Shown here in pieces: positions 16,340 to 25,159 of a DNA stretch of 64,000 nucleotides. The notes below the pieces were generated by a model. That model ran no database searches, was not told the DNA's origin, and saw only the letters and a program-made list of their open reading frames with translations. Every line of letters starts with the position of its first letter. The stretch's first letter is position 1. This DNA is from Spirochaetales bacterium (GTDB lineage Bacteria; Spirochaetota; Leptospiria; Leptospirales; Leptonemataceae): contig JACKOY010000009.1 in NCBI GenBank assembly GCA_024233935.1, forward strand, positions 62,001 to 126,000, in the 5' to 3' direction. Both the position numbers and the translations under genes were made by a program.

Positions 16340-16591
16340 ATGGCAGCACAGACACAAACCATCGAAAACGGCGCACGGGACCTGCTGAACGCAGGCCTGG
16401 GCCTCTTCAAGACTGTAGAGGAAAGCGTAAACAAGTTCAAAGCCGATCTGGAAAAGTCGTACAACGACCTGATCAAGACCGGTGCCGGAGACACCTCCGA
16501 GCAGGCAGTTACGCTGCGCAAATACCTGGATCAGGGAATCTCAGCCGTGCGCGACGCGCAGGGCAAAGTTGAGGGTCTCGTAAAGAGCTAA
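16340..16591 (+). CDS. Small phasin-like helical protein
   Basis: An 83-residue protein behind an excellent AGGAGG ribosome-binding site. It is almost wholly helical and amphipathic (LLNAGLGLFKTVEESVNKFK, then LEKSYNDLIKTG), ending in VRDAQGKVEGLVKS. The pattern resembles phasin/apolipoprotein-like proteins that coat lipid or polymer surfaces, and similar short proteins occur in spirochaetes. The exact role is unknown; no polyester synthase gene is in the window. It stands alone, bounded by convergent or divergent neighbours. Confidence 0.65.
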   Translation: MAAQTQTIENGARDLLNAGLGLFKTVEESVNKFKADLEKSYNDLIKTGAGDTSEQAVTLRKYLDQGISAVRDAQGKVEGLVKS

Positions 16592-16620
16592 TCCTCACCC
16601 CGATCTAACACATTGAACTC

Positions 16621-16682
16621 AACCGGCGGTGGGGCTTAGCCCGAATGCTTCCCCCCCCTGCATTCCCGCCCCGCCGCCGGTT
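16621..16682. terminator. Possible bidirectional terminator hairpin
   Basis: AACCGGCGGTGGGG (16621-16634) pairs with CCCCGCCGCCGGTT (16669-16682) over 14 bp with one G-T pair. The loop is long and itself contains GGGC-TTA-GCCC. It lies between the convergent phasin-like and cyclase genes and touches the cyclase stop. No T-run. Confidence 0.4.
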
Positions 16683-18606
16683 ACCTTTCTCGAACCTCGC
16701 TTCTGAATCGCAGCGTCGCACCCTCCGCGAGGCTTTTATGTAATTCCCGGAAACGACTGTTGGGAACCCGCCCTTCACCTCCCACGGAGAGTGACGGTCG
16801 TATGGATTTGATATAGTACATGTCCATTTCCCCGCGATTCTTTACGGCGATCTGGCCGCGGTGTTCGCACACAAAGAAGTACTTCACGCGATCGTACGTG
16901 TCCCGGGAAATATTGATCATGCCCGGAGTTCCGCTCGACTCCATGCGGGCGGCCACGTTGACCGAATCGCCCCAGACATCGTAGGCAAACTTGTACTTTC
17001 CGATCACCCCCGCGATGGCGGGGCCTGTGTGGATGCCCAGACGCAACTCCCAGAACTCCTCCCCGGTGATCGACTTTTTGATCTCTGCGGTCTGCTTCAT
17101 AAATGCCTGAATTTCGGTCGCAGCCAGGCAGGCATCGACAGCGTGTGTTTTGTTCTCTTCCGGCAGGCCACCGGCGCACATGTAGGCGTCACCGATCGTC
17201 TTGAGTTTCTCGATCCCGTACTTCTGACAGATATTATCGAATTGTTCGAAAATCTGATCGAGCTCGGTCAGGAGCTCCTGAGGCTCCATACGTTTCACGA
17301 CCCTGGTGAAAGCCTTGAAGTCAGTGAACATGATTGTTACGTCGGAAAACTGCTGCGCGTCGACGCGGCCCAGGGTCTTGAGCTCGTGGGCGACCTTGGC
17401 AGGCAGGATGTTCAGGAGCAATCGGTCCGAACGCTCAATCTCCTTCTGAACCTGTTCCAAGAGATGAGACGTGCGTATCGCGCCCGCAACCTGAGCGCAA
17501 AATCGGGATAGATTGGCAATCGCTGATTGCTGCAGTTTCATGGTCACGCCCGATCTAGAAAAGGCCAGAAGACCGATCGACTGGTTGTGACTTATCAGCG
17601 GGATCAAGAGCAGGGAACGCGCATTCAGCCGTTCGACAATCTCGCGCTCCTTCGCCAATCCGCCGATGCGCGGAAGCTTGCGAAGAAATAGCGGTCGACG
17701 CCGCTGAAGCACGCGACCCAGCAGAGAATCGGTTTGCTGCGCCACGGGCAAACTTTCCTTTCGGATTAGATCCTGATAGGCACGCGGTGCGTCCAGGGGA
17801 AAGATGGAATTCTGGTGCTGGAGCACGCCTGAGTCGTCCAGCAGCCACAGAATTCCCGTATCAATCTCGAAGTGCGAAAGTGCGTAAGCAAAAATAAAGT
17901 CCACAATCTCCTGCACGCTCGTGCTGCCCGAGACTTCGCGCGAGAGAGCATTCAGGCGCTCGCTCTGCTTACGAAGCGCTTCCACTTGTTCACGTTCCCG
18001 GCGGGCCAACTGTAGCGCGTCTTCGGCCGCCTTAACGAGAGTTGAGTTGAAAATCGCAGCGGAAATCTGATCGGCCATACGATTGATGCGGCCGAGGTCT
18101 TCGGCCGAAAGCTTCAGCCGATGATCGTAGGACGTAAGCATCAGAAGGGCGATGACTTTGTCGCGAGCCACAATTGGCAACAGCAGAAACGACTGCAGTT
18201 GCAGACGATCGACAATCTCGCGGTCGGCGCCGGGCGGAAAGGCTACCGGGTTGACCCGCCGCAGATAAAACGGCTTCCCACGCCGCACCGTTCGCGCCAG
18301 TATACCCTCACCTTCCAGGGAAACACAAAGCGAACGGCTGTAGGCGATCATCTCGGGCGTCGCATTCGCTGGCGCCGTTGTACGCGTGGACCGCAACAAA
18401 CGATTCTGTTCGTCGACAGTTGCCAGAATGCTTGCTTCAATGGAAAACTCTTCGCGGAAATACTCGAAAATACGGTCGAGCACGGCTTCCAGATTACTGG
18501 AGGCGTTGATCTGGCGGGTGAATTCGTTGAGCTTAATGACCTCGTCGCGGGCCCGGGCGCCCGCCATAGAATCCGGAATTTCGGTCGCTTGCCTGCCGGA
18601 CTCCAT
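16681..18606 (-). CDS. GAF-GAF class III adenylate cyclase
   Basis: A 641-residue soluble protein with two GAF domains (about 30-190 and 215-380) separated by a coiled coil, then a class III nucleotidyl cyclase domain (about 405-590). The metal-binding aspartates are in IMFTDFKAFTRV (near 425) and KLKTIGDAYMCAGG (near 467). The lysine in the latter and the aspartate in YDVWGDSVNVAARMESS (near 545) specify adenine, so ATP to cyclic AMP is expected. The asparagine and arginine that hold the transition state are in NVAARM. The GAF domains probably sense a small ligand. It is the last gene of the operon with uvrB and an RsbW-like kinase. Confidence 0.9.
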   Translation of the reverse strand: MESGRQATEIPDSMAGARARDEVIKLNEFTRQINASSNLEAVLDRIFEYFREEFSIEASILATVDEQNRLLRSTRTTAPANATPEMIAYSRSLCVSLEGEGILARTVRRGKPFYLRRVNPVAFPPGADREIVDRLQLQSFLLLPIVARDKVIALLMLTSYDHRLKLSAEDLGRINRMADQISAAIFNSTLVKAAEDALQLARREREQVEALRKQSERLNALSREVSGSTSVQEIVDFIFAYALSHFEIDTGILWLLDDSGVLQHQNSIFPLDAPRAYQDLIRKESLPVAQQTDSLLGRVLQRRRPLFLRKLPRIGGLAKEREIVERLNARSLLLIPLISHNQSIGLLAFSRSGVTMKLQQSAIANLSRFCAQVAGAIRTSHLLEQVQKEIERSDRLLLNILPAKVAHELKTLGRVDAQQFSDVTIMFTDFKAFTRVVKRMEPQELLTELDQIFEQFDNICQKYGIEKLKTIGDAYMCAGGLPEENKTHAVDACLAATEIQAFMKQTAEIKKSITGEEFWELRLGIHTGPAIAGVIGKYKFAYDVWGDSVNVAARMESSGTPGMINISRDTYDRVKYFFVCEHRGQIAVKNRGEMDMYYIKSIRPSLSVGGEGRVPNSRFRELHKSLAEGATLRFRSEVRER

Positions 18607-18615
18607 GGAAAACTC

Positions 18616-19122
18616 TCAGAGCGCCGCCATCACAGTCGTCGCCAGCACAAGTAGCGCGGCGAGGACAAGGCTCGCCCCGAGAGGCACCATCAAGATGCGT
18701 GTACGATCGCCGAGGGCCTCATTTGCCTCGAGGTTCAGGGAGGTCGCATGCTTGTAATCACGGATACGATTGCGCAAAAAATCTGTTTCTTCAAGACCCG
18801 CCGGCTCAATTTCGTCGCGATAAATCTTTGTCAGCTGAAAGGCGTTTACGAAGCCGGCGTAAACCCGCAGAGCATTTAGATTCAGAATCAGCCCGATCCC
18901 AAGACAGACCAGAAGCGGAACGAGCGCCAGAAGAAACCAGGCGGACTTCTCGACCAGCGCCAGCCAGAGATCCAGACGCAAAACCAGCGCCAGCAATGCT
19001 ATGCTTTGAACTACCAGAAAGTGTCGTCCCCGCCGCAAGAGTTCGACGGAATCCGCGCGGACTTCATCGTATTGCTTCTTGAATAGATATAGCTGTTTGT
19101 TCAGCAGGCTCATGTCGCTCAC
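18616..19122 (-). CDS. Hypothetical membrane protein
   Basis: A 168-residue protein not recognised. A charged N-terminal helix (about 1-35) precedes two close hydrophobic segments (about 37-80), then a soluble stretch, then a third hydrophobic segment at the C-terminus (about 145-166). The GTG at 19122 overlaps the uvrB stop (GTGA), so it is translationally coupled to uvrB. The cyclase gene follows after 9 bases. Confidence 0.6.
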   Translation of the reverse strand: MSDMSLLNKQLYLFKKQYDEVRADSVELLRRGRHFLVVQSIALLALVLRLDLWLALVEKSAWFLLALVPLLVCLGIGLILNLNALRVYAGFVNAFQLTKIYRDEIEPAGLEETDFLRNRIRDYKHATSLNLEANEALGDRTRILMVPLGASLVLAALLVLATTVMAAL

Positions 19123-21212
19123 GAGTTCCTCCGACGACGTGTCCGGGTCTCGTCAAGCGAAATCGCCCGACGGCGACTGCCACTGCCACGCGTTCCGGAC
19201 TTTGCCCGAAACGGCGCCGCATTCTTGCCCGCCGGTCCGCCTTCGAGCTCCTGCATGCGATCCCGCAGTAGCGCGGCCTTCTCAAAATCCAAATCCCTGG
19301 CGGCGGCCAGCATGTGCTCGCGTATCACTTTTATAGTCTCGGCCTTCGAAAGCCCGGACGGCAGGTCCAGTTCGGCTTCGACTTCGGCCAGGGCCTCCTC
19401 TTCCGCATTAACCCCGAACTCGCGCTCAATAATGTCCTGGACTGCCTTGTCGATAGTCCGGGGGCTGATGTTATTCGCATGATTATAGTCGGCCTGGATG
19501 CTCCGGCGACGGGCCGTTTCGTCGATCGCGTGCTGCATGGACTCTGTGATGCGGTCCGCATACAGGATCGCTTTGCCGTTTAGATTGCGCGCGGCGCGGC
19601 CCATCGTTTGAATCAGGGAGCGATGATTGCGCAGGAAGCCCTCTTTGTCTGCGTCGAGAATCGCCACCAGCGACACTTCGGGCATGTCCAGCCCCTCCCG
19701 CAGCAGGTTGACGCCAATCAGAACGTCGTATTCTCCTCGCCTCAGATCGCGAATGATCTCAACGCGCTCGATCGTGTTGATCTCGGAGTGTAGATAAGCC
19801 ACGTTGATATCCAGTTCTGCCATGTAGTCCGAAAGGTCTTCGGCCATTTTCTTTGTCAGCGTCGTAACCAGCACCCGTTCGTCCGCTTCGACGCGCGCGC
19901 GCACCTCCCGCACCAGGTCCTCGATTTGACCGCGCACCGGCCGGACCTCGACCTGGGGATCCAGGAGACCGGTCGGCCGGATGATCTGCTCAACAACTCT
20001 GGCCGACTCGCGCAGCTCGTAATCTGAGGGCGTGGCGGAAACGAACAGCACACGCTTTGCAATCGCCTCGAATTCGGAAAAATTCAGCGGGCGATTGTCT
20101 AGTGCCGACGGCAGTCGGAACCCGAAGTCAACCAGCGTCTGTTTGCGCGACCGATCGCCTTCGTACATGCCACGCACCTGCGGGATGCTCACGTGACTCT
20201 CGTCGACGATGGTCACAAAGTCATCCGGAAAGTAGTCCAGCAAACACGCCGGGGGCTCTCCCGCCGATCGACCGGTCAGGTGCCGCGAGTAGTTCTCAAT
20301 GCCGTTGCAGTAGCCCATTTCGCGCAACATCTCCAGATCGTAGCGAGTGCGCGACTCGATGCGTTCCGCTTCGAGCGGCTGATTATTATCCTTAAACGAC
20401 TGTATCTGCCCGGCAAGTTCAAGCTGTATTCTCTCTATGGCCTCCTTCAGCCGGGGAGGCGAGGTGATAAAGTGCTTCGCGGGATAGATCACGACCCGAT
20501 TGCGCTTCTCAATTGCGCGGCCGGTAAGCGGGTCGAAAAGCGAAATTGCCTCGATTTCGTCTCCGAACCACTCAATGCGAATGGCCTCCTGACGATACGC
20601 CGGGAAGACCTCAAGGGTGTCCCCGCGCGCGCGAAACGTGCCACGCGAAAACTCAAGGTCGTTGCGACTGTATTGCACGTGCAATAACTGCCGCATTACC
20701 GAATCGCGATCGAACTCAAGACCGGTCTCAAGCAGCACAAGACTATGCCGGTATTCCTCTGGAGAACCCAGCCCGTAGATGCAGGACACCGATGAGACAA
20801 TAATCACATCCCGGCGTTCCAGAAGCGAGGACGTCGCGCGCAGACGAAGGCGATCGATCTCATCGTTTATGGACGCATCTTTCTCTATATAAGTGTCGCT
20901 GGTTGGGACGTAAGCCTCCGGCTGATAGTAGTCATAGTACGAAACGAAATATTCGACCGCATTGTCCGGGAAGAATTCGCGGAATTCCCGGTACAGTTGT
21001 GCGGCAAGGGTCTTGTTGTGTGTGAGAACGAGTATGGGCCGATTGATGCGTTCGGCAAAGGCCGCCATCGTGTAAGTTTTACCCGAACCAGTGACGCCCA
21101 GAAGACAGAGTTTTTCTTCGCCCGCCTCGAAAGCCGAAACGAGCTCTTCGATGGCCCTGGGCTGATCCCCGGCGGGTCGATAGCCAGACACGAGTCGGAA
21201 TGCATCGGTCAT
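19119..21212 (-). CDS. uvrB: Excinuclease ABC subunit B
   Basis: UvrB verifies DNA lesions during nucleotide excision repair, receiving DNA from UvrA and handing it to UvrC. The 697 residues include the Walker A LLGVTGSGKTYTMAAF, the beta-hairpin region with SYYDYYQPEAYVP, the DESH box (VDESHVSIPQ), helicase motif III in LFVSATPSDYE, motif VI in QTMGRAARN, and the C-terminal UVR motif DLDFEKAALLRDRMQELE that binds UvrC. A basic tail of about 40 residues rich in Arg and Ser follows the UVR motif. The RsbW-like gene ends 5 bases upstream. Confidence 0.97.
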   Translation of the reverse strand: MTDAFRLVSGYRPAGDQPRAIEELVSAFEAGEEKLCLLGVTGSGKTYTMAAFAERINRPILVLTHNKTLAAQLYREFREFFPDNAVEYFVSYYDYYQPEAYVPTSDTYIEKDASINDEIDRLRLRATSSLLERRDVIIVSSVSCIYGLGSPEEYRHSLVLLETGLEFDRDSVMRQLLHVQYSRNDLEFSRGTFRARGDTLEVFPAYRQEAIRIEWFGDEIEAISLFDPLTGRAIEKRNRVVIYPAKHFITSPPRLKEAIERIQLELAGQIQSFKDNNQPLEAERIESRTRYDLEMLREMGYCNGIENYSRHLTGRSAGEPPACLLDYFPDDFVTIVDESHVSIPQVRGMYEGDRSRKQTLVDFGFRLPSALDNRPLNFSEFEAIAKRVLFVSATPSDYELRESARVVEQIIRPTGLLDPQVEVRPVRGQIEDLVREVRARVEADERVLVTTLTKKMAEDLSDYMAELDINVAYLHSEINTIERVEIIRDLRRGEYDVLIGVNLLREGLDMPEVSLVAILDADKEGFLRNHRSLIQTMGRAARNLNGKAILYADRITESMQHAIDETARRRSIQADYNHANNISPRTIDKAVQDIIEREFGVNAEEEALAEVEAELDLPSGLSKAETIKVIREHMLAAARDLDFEKAALLRDRMQELEGGPAGKNAAPFRAKSGTRGSGSRRRAISLDETRTRRRRNS

Positions 21213-21217
21213 GCGAC

Positions 21218-21850
21218 TCAGACCTTGAGCTCGGTTGTTGCTTTGAAGATGGCGAGCCCTTCATCTTCCGAGATGTCGATATCGACATCGTCGAACAGTT
21301 TCACCATGACCATCATACCGCGCATAAGCGTTATGGAACCGGTGTACTTACCCTGTTCAATGTCACTCTCAAGTTCGGTCTCGCCGATACGGTTTACGAT
21401 TCGAATCGAAAACTTGCCGTCCTCTATGCCATAACCTACAGTAATCTCCTTGTGATCGCTGTACTTTACCGCGTTCTCCATCGCTTCGGTTGTGGCGATT
21501 GAAATGTCGATGATGTCGCTTTCGTGCGCCGCGTGGCTACGCAGGAAGCTTTCCAGGCGTGAGCGGACCATTTGAATGGGCGCGTGTTCCAGCGTGCCCG
21601 AAACCTGATATTCGACGGAGTTTCCGAAACGTGGACCGTCCGCCAGGAGGTACTCGTTGGGAAAGTCGGCGTGACGACGCATGCGACCGCCTTGTTCCAG
21701 GGCAGCCAGCGCCTTTTCTACTTCAGCAGGCGTGGCTTCGACGTCGTGGAACAACTGGACCCATACACGGTAGTCCTGGGAATTCCCCTGACAACCGGAT
21801 TCTCCGAGGTCCAACAATGCGCGTTGGAGTTGATCGCTGGACTCAGGCAT
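21218..21850 (-). CDS. RsbW/SpoIIAB-like anti-sigma kinase with N-terminal extension
   Basis: A 210-residue protein. The C-terminal part (about 85-210) is a HATPase_c_2 domain with the N-box in IATTEAMENAVKYSDHKEI and a later glycine-containing lid region. Such kinases bind sigma factors and phosphorylate STAS antagonists. The N-terminal 80 residues (with ATPAEVEKALAALEQGGRMRR) resemble a winged-helix-like module and have no clear assignment. I use ATG 21850, which overlaps the end of the transporter gene. Longer versions of the frame run into that gene and are unlikely. Confidence 0.75.
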   Translation of the reverse strand: MPESSDQLQRALLDLGESGCQGNSQDYRVWVQLFHDVEATPAEVEKALAALEQGGRMRRHADFPNEYLLADGPRFGNSVEYQVSGTLEHAPIQMVRSRLESFLRSHAAHESDIIDISIATTEAMENAVKYSDHKEITVGYGIEDGKFSIRIVNRIGETELESDIEQGKYTGSITLMRGMMVMVKLFDDVDIDISEDEGLAIFKATTELKV

Positions 21851-22808
21851 TAGCAGGCGGCCTGGCGTAACCCGTTGAGGGACCGCCTCCGAGCTTTTCA
21901 GCCCGGACCTGGAAAGCAAGTAAAACATTACACGTCAGGATCACGGCCGCGCCTGCCCAGGGGAGTGCAACGAAGGGCTCGGCCAGGAAAAGGTAGCCCA
22001 TGAGGACCGCTATAGGTATGCGGGTCGTCGAAACGATGCTTCCCGTAGCGGCGTCCAGGTGCCGGTAAGACGCGGTCAGCCACCATTGTCCGATTACCCC
22101 AAAACCCGAAGAAACGAATATGTATCCGGCGGTCGCGGGAATGCCAGAATCAACGATGTAGCGCAGATTGATGGGAATCAAAAGCAAGGATCCCATCGCA
22201 AACATCCATGTCAGAATCTCCGTGCCGGAAGAACGTGTTGCGGCCCCGCGCAACGCAACCACAGCGACGCCCGCGGTAACTCCGGAAAGCAATCCCCAGA
22301 AGTTGCCGGCCGAAAAACCGGGGCCGGTTCCAGGATTGTAGAAGTTGAGCACGATTCCCCCCACCGACAGCGCTACCAGGAAGAAAGTCCGGGCACGCAC
22401 GCGCTCGCCTAACATGGGTCCGGCAAATATGGCCACAAAGGCGGGATAGGTCATGTTAAGCACGTTTGCCCGGCCCGTCTGTCCCTGCTCTACGGAACGA
22501 TAGAAACAAAGCAGGGCCGCCAGATTGTAAAGTCCACGCAATATCAGGTAATCCGCTCTGCGCCAGGTAATGGAAGGACGCCTGGAGTGGCGAAGAAAGA
22601 GCGAGCCGAAAACCAGAAGTCCCAACAAATACCGGCAACCAACGTACAGCTGTGACGGAACGGGCTCCAGCTGTTGACCCAGGTGCAAAAAGTAGGTCGC
22701 AAAATAGAAAGCCCAGGCACTCGCGAAATTTGTCAGCCAGCCCCGCAATACCTGACGCTCGTAAAGCGATTGACGCACTGCCCGCACCCGCGTTCCAAGG
22801 ATGTGCAT
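21843..22808 (-). CDS. EamA/DMT-family transporter
   Basis: A 321-residue membrane protein with about ten transmembrane segments in two EamA repeats. VLNMTYPAFVAIFAGPMLGERV and STTRIPIAVLMGYLFLAEPF are the matching conserved turns of repeats 1 and 2. The drug/metabolite transporter superfamily exports amino acids, nucleotide sugars and other small molecules; substrate is unknown. ATG 22808 gives a short cytoplasmic N-terminus, but this codon overlaps the start of the opposite-strand gene (shared CATG), so one of the two starts may lie elsewhere; in-frame GTG codons occur 7 and 10 codons further on. Confidence 0.8.
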   Translation of the reverse strand: MHILGTRVRAVRQSLYERQVLRGWLTNFASAWAFYFATYFLHLGQQLEPVPSQLYVGCRYLLGLLVFGSLFLRHSRRPSITWRRADYLILRGLYNLAALLCFYRSVEQGQTGRANVLNMTYPAFVAIFAGPMLGERVRARTFFLVALSVGGIVLNFYNPGTGPGFSAGNFWGLLSGVTAGVAVVALRGAATRSSGTEILTWMFAMGSLLLIPINLRYIVDSGIPATAGYIFVSSGFGVIGQWWLTASYRHLDAATGSIVSTTRIPIAVLMGYLFLAEPFVALPWAGAAVILTCNVLLAFQVRAEKLGGGPSTGYARPPANA

Positions 22809-23520
22809 GGCTTCAATCAAGGTCAGCATTTTCCAGAAGGCGCTTGGTAACGGCCTCAATCTGTCATTGTTGAAGCGGCTTGCGGCGCTGAAATCCGATT
22901 TTCTGGTTTTTCCCGAGTACTTCTATGCTGACTCAAATGTAACGACGCCGCAAATCGTGGCCGATCGCAGTCAGGCTGCTCAGGACTGGCTGCTGAAGTT
23001 AAACGATGTGTATCGTGGTGTCATCATAGGGGGTAGCGTCGTTCACGAAGAATCGGGGGGGAAGCGATACGTCTCGATCCCCATCGTTTCTGAAGGCTCG
23101 ATTGTCGATTACGGCCGCAAGTGCACGCTTACATCCTTTGAGACAAAGTTTGCAAGCAAAGCGTCCGAAACGGGGGTCTTTATTCTGGGAGGTCAGCGCT
23201 TTGCAACGCTGGCCGGCGAAGACCTGCTTAACGCACAACTTCTGGGAACGATTCAGGAGAGCGGCATACGGCTCGTTTTCGCCCCTTATACCTTCCGGGG
23301 CGATGAAACCGTCGAAGCCGATGAAAAAGCGATGAGCAAGTTGGCGGGCGAGTTCAAGCTGCACATCGTACGCTGCTGTGGAGTCGGAAAGCTCCTGAAC
23401 GAACCTATTCGCGGACGATCGATGATTGCCTCGCCCACGGGCATTACCTGGCGCGTCGGAGCGGGGGAAGAAGACTCTGAAATTCTCAAAACCCTGATGC
23501 TCAATATCGCCGGAGTGTAA
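22807..23520 (+). CDS. Nitrilase-fold protein lacking the catalytic cysteine
   Basis: A 237-residue protein shorter than most nitrilases. The first catalytic residue is seen in FLVFPEYFYAD and the lysine in DYGRKCTLTSFE. Where the cysteine should stand (usually C-Y-D/E after a strand) the sequence is RFATLAGEDLLNAQLLG, with no cysteine. It is probably not a normal amidase and may be a binding protein or use another chemistry. AAGG precedes ATG 22807 by 6 bases. It is divergent from the transporter with overlapping starts, and its stop is 2 bases from the convergent polymerase subunit gene. Confidence 0.65.
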   Translation: MASIKVSIFQKALGNGLNLSLLKRLAALKSDFLVFPEYFYADSNVTTPQIVADRSQAAQDWLLKLNDVYRGVIIGGSVVHEESGGKRYVSIPIVSEGSIVDYGRKCTLTSFETKFASKASETGVFILGGQRFATLAGEDLLNAQLLGTIQESGIRLVFAPYTFRGDETVEADEKAMSKLAGEFKLHIVRCCGVGKLLNEPIRGRSMIASPTGITWRVGAGEEDSEILKTLMLNIAGV

Positions 23521-23522
23521 GA

Positions 23523-24461
23523 TCAACCGGCCCGCGGAAAATAGGCAGCCGATAGCCGCCAGAACAGGCGACCCAGAAGATAGGGCACGGCGCCGGCCTG
23601 TTCTTCGTGAAGTCCGGCTTTGAACTCGAAGACCGCCTCCGCAACAGAGCCGCGTTCTTTGTGAGCCGCGCTATCCGCCAGAAGAACGGTGCCAACAACT
23701 TCCAGTAATTCCGAAAATTCAAAATCGACGTCGCCGGTCAAATCACCGAAACCGCGCTTCTCGCCGTGCTTTATCCAACGCTCCAGTTCGGCAAGGGCCT
23801 GAGGGTGTTGCCGGGCCTGCCCCAGTTTTTCGCACAGTTCACGAAATAGCGGCGTTTTGATCATGGCCAGGTGCTTGAGAGATCCTCCAAGTACGGAAAG
23901 CTCTCGTTCGCTGTTCTCACCGGCCAACTCCGCCAGGGTGCTGGCACCGAGGCTACGGAAGGGAACCAGAACTGAACGGCTGACGATCGTGGGCTTTAGC
24001 TCTTCTATTGAGCGAACCAGAAACACAAAGCGCGTATGTGCCGGTGCGTCTTCCAGGGTTTTCAGCAGGGCCGTCTCCGCCTCGTTGTGAATCAGGTCGG
24101 CGCGCGGAAACAGGACAAAACGCATATCGCCGGCAAACGGTGTGTAGATAACTCGAGTCCGGAGTAGCCAGCGAACCGTAAACTCGGCCGGATCATCCGG
24201 GTCCCCGATGAGGGTGCGCTCCTCAGGAAAACGAATAAAGTCCGGGTGGTCACCTCGGATCAGTTTGCGGCAGGCGCCGCATTGACCACAGCCGGATCCC
24301 ACTTCGCACAACCGCTGCTGCACAAATGCTTCGGCCGCCGACCAACGTCCCGTGCCTTCGGGGCCGTGAAGAACCAGAAGCGGCGGCGGATGCACCTCCA
24401 GGTAGCGCATCAGGATGCGTTGAGCGACCGCCTGGCCTTTCAGTTCGCGAAGGTTTTGCAT
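23523..24461 (-). CDS. DNA polymerase III delta-prime subunit (HolB-like)
   Basis: A 312-residue clamp-loader ATPase-like protein. The Walker A region reads LHGPEGTGRWSAA, with arginine-tryptophan in place of the nucleotide-binding Lys-Thr/Ser, as expected for the non-hydrolysing delta-prime. The four-cysteine zinc module is present (CEVGSGCGQCGACRKL). AETALLKTLEDAP and IEELKPTIVSRS are the family's sensor I/SRC-like segments (SRS here). The start is ATG 24461; a longer reading to 24497 lacks support. It is divergent from the lipoprotein at 24554. Confidence 0.82.
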   Translation of the reverse strand: MQNLRELKGQAVAQRILMRYLEVHPPPLLVLHGPEGTGRWSAAEAFVQQRLCEVGSGCGQCGACRKLIRGDHPDFIRFPEERTLIGDPDDPAEFTVRWLLRTRVIYTPFAGDMRFVLFPRADLIHNEAETALLKTLEDAPAHTRFVFLVRSIEELKPTIVSRSVLVPFRSLGASTLAELAGENSERELSVLGGSLKHLAMIKTPLFRELCEKLGQARQHPQALAELERWIKHGEKRGFGDLTGDVDFEFSELLEVVGTVLLADSAAHKERGSVAEAVFEFKAGLHEEQAGAVPYLLGRLFWRLSAAYFPRAG

Positions 24462-24515
24462 TCGACAAATTGCGTCAGGCGAAAGCCGGCCGCACAAGAA
24501 AAACGTATTTTTTTA

Positions 24516-24543
24516 TTGACCGCCGGCTTTTCCTATTTATACC
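24516..24543 (+). promoter_or_regulatory. Candidate promoter for the envelope cluster
   Basis: TTGACC (24516-24521), a 16-base spacer and TATACC (24538-24543). The predicted start of transcription would be very close to the ATG at 24554, so either the message is nearly leaderless or another -10 is used. The -35 overlaps one arm of a GCCGGC-containing inverted repeat (24481-24490 with 24522-24531). Confidence 0.35.
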
Positions 24544-24553
24544 GAGGTCCGCC

Positions 24554-25159
24554 ATGCGCCGGCCAATAACCCTTTTCCTTCTGTTATTAACACTTAGCCT
24601 CTCAGCCTGCACTTCCGGTGCGGAAGAGTCGACGGGGACAACACCCCAGGACGATGAGTCCGCTGTGCTGGCGTTACTCTTTGGGGGGGGCCTTTATCCG
24701 CCCAGCGGTTTTGCGTGGGAGGGCTCCGCGAATATCGAAAGTTGCATTGGCTCGACAACCGATACGAACGTCTTTTGCACAACGCTCCTACTTGAAGGCC
24801 TCCAGATTCAGCAGCTTTATCAACGAAAGAATCTCACGCTCTTCATGCAATACCCGACGGGCACGCTCACCGGTCAGTTAGCCCTCGTCGCGCCGCACTT
24901 CAACGTGGCACCGTATACCTATGTGGTTTCCTCGACGGGTACTATAACGCCTGGCAGCTGGTTGCAGTCGCCGATCATCAGCCTTACGCAAACGGGAGTT
25001 GTCAGCACCAACCCCAATCACAGCATTCAGATCAACAACTTCCGGGCGGAAGACCGACCAGAAGCGCTGGTGGGTAGCTTCGAGGCAGTCCTCAGTGCCA
25101 CCAGCATCAACGGCTTTGCAACTCTGATCTACAACTTCTCGGCTACCAAGACCCTATGA
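24554..25159 (+). CDS. Lipoprotein, unknown function
   Basis: A 201-residue secreted lipoprotein. MRRPITLFLLLLTLSLSAC is a textbook signal peptide with a lipobox (LSAC), followed by a Ser/Thr/Glu/Asp linker. The mature part is rich in Thr, Ser, Leu and Ile and predicted all-beta, with two further cysteines (IESCIGSTTDTNVFC) that may form a disulphide. GAGG lies 6 bases before the ATG. The stop overlaps the start of the Omp85-like gene, so the two are coupled and probably act together at the outer membrane. Confidence 0.75.
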   Translation: MRRPITLFLLLLTLSLSACTSGAEESTGTTPQDDESAVLALLFGGGLYPPSGFAWEGSANIESCIGSTTDTNVFCTTLLLEGLQIQQLYQRKNLTLFMQYPTGTLTGQLALVAPHFNVAPYTYVVSSTGTITPGSWLQSPIISLTQTGVVSTNPNHSIQINNFRAEDRPEALVGSFEAVLSATSINGFATLIYNFSATKTL

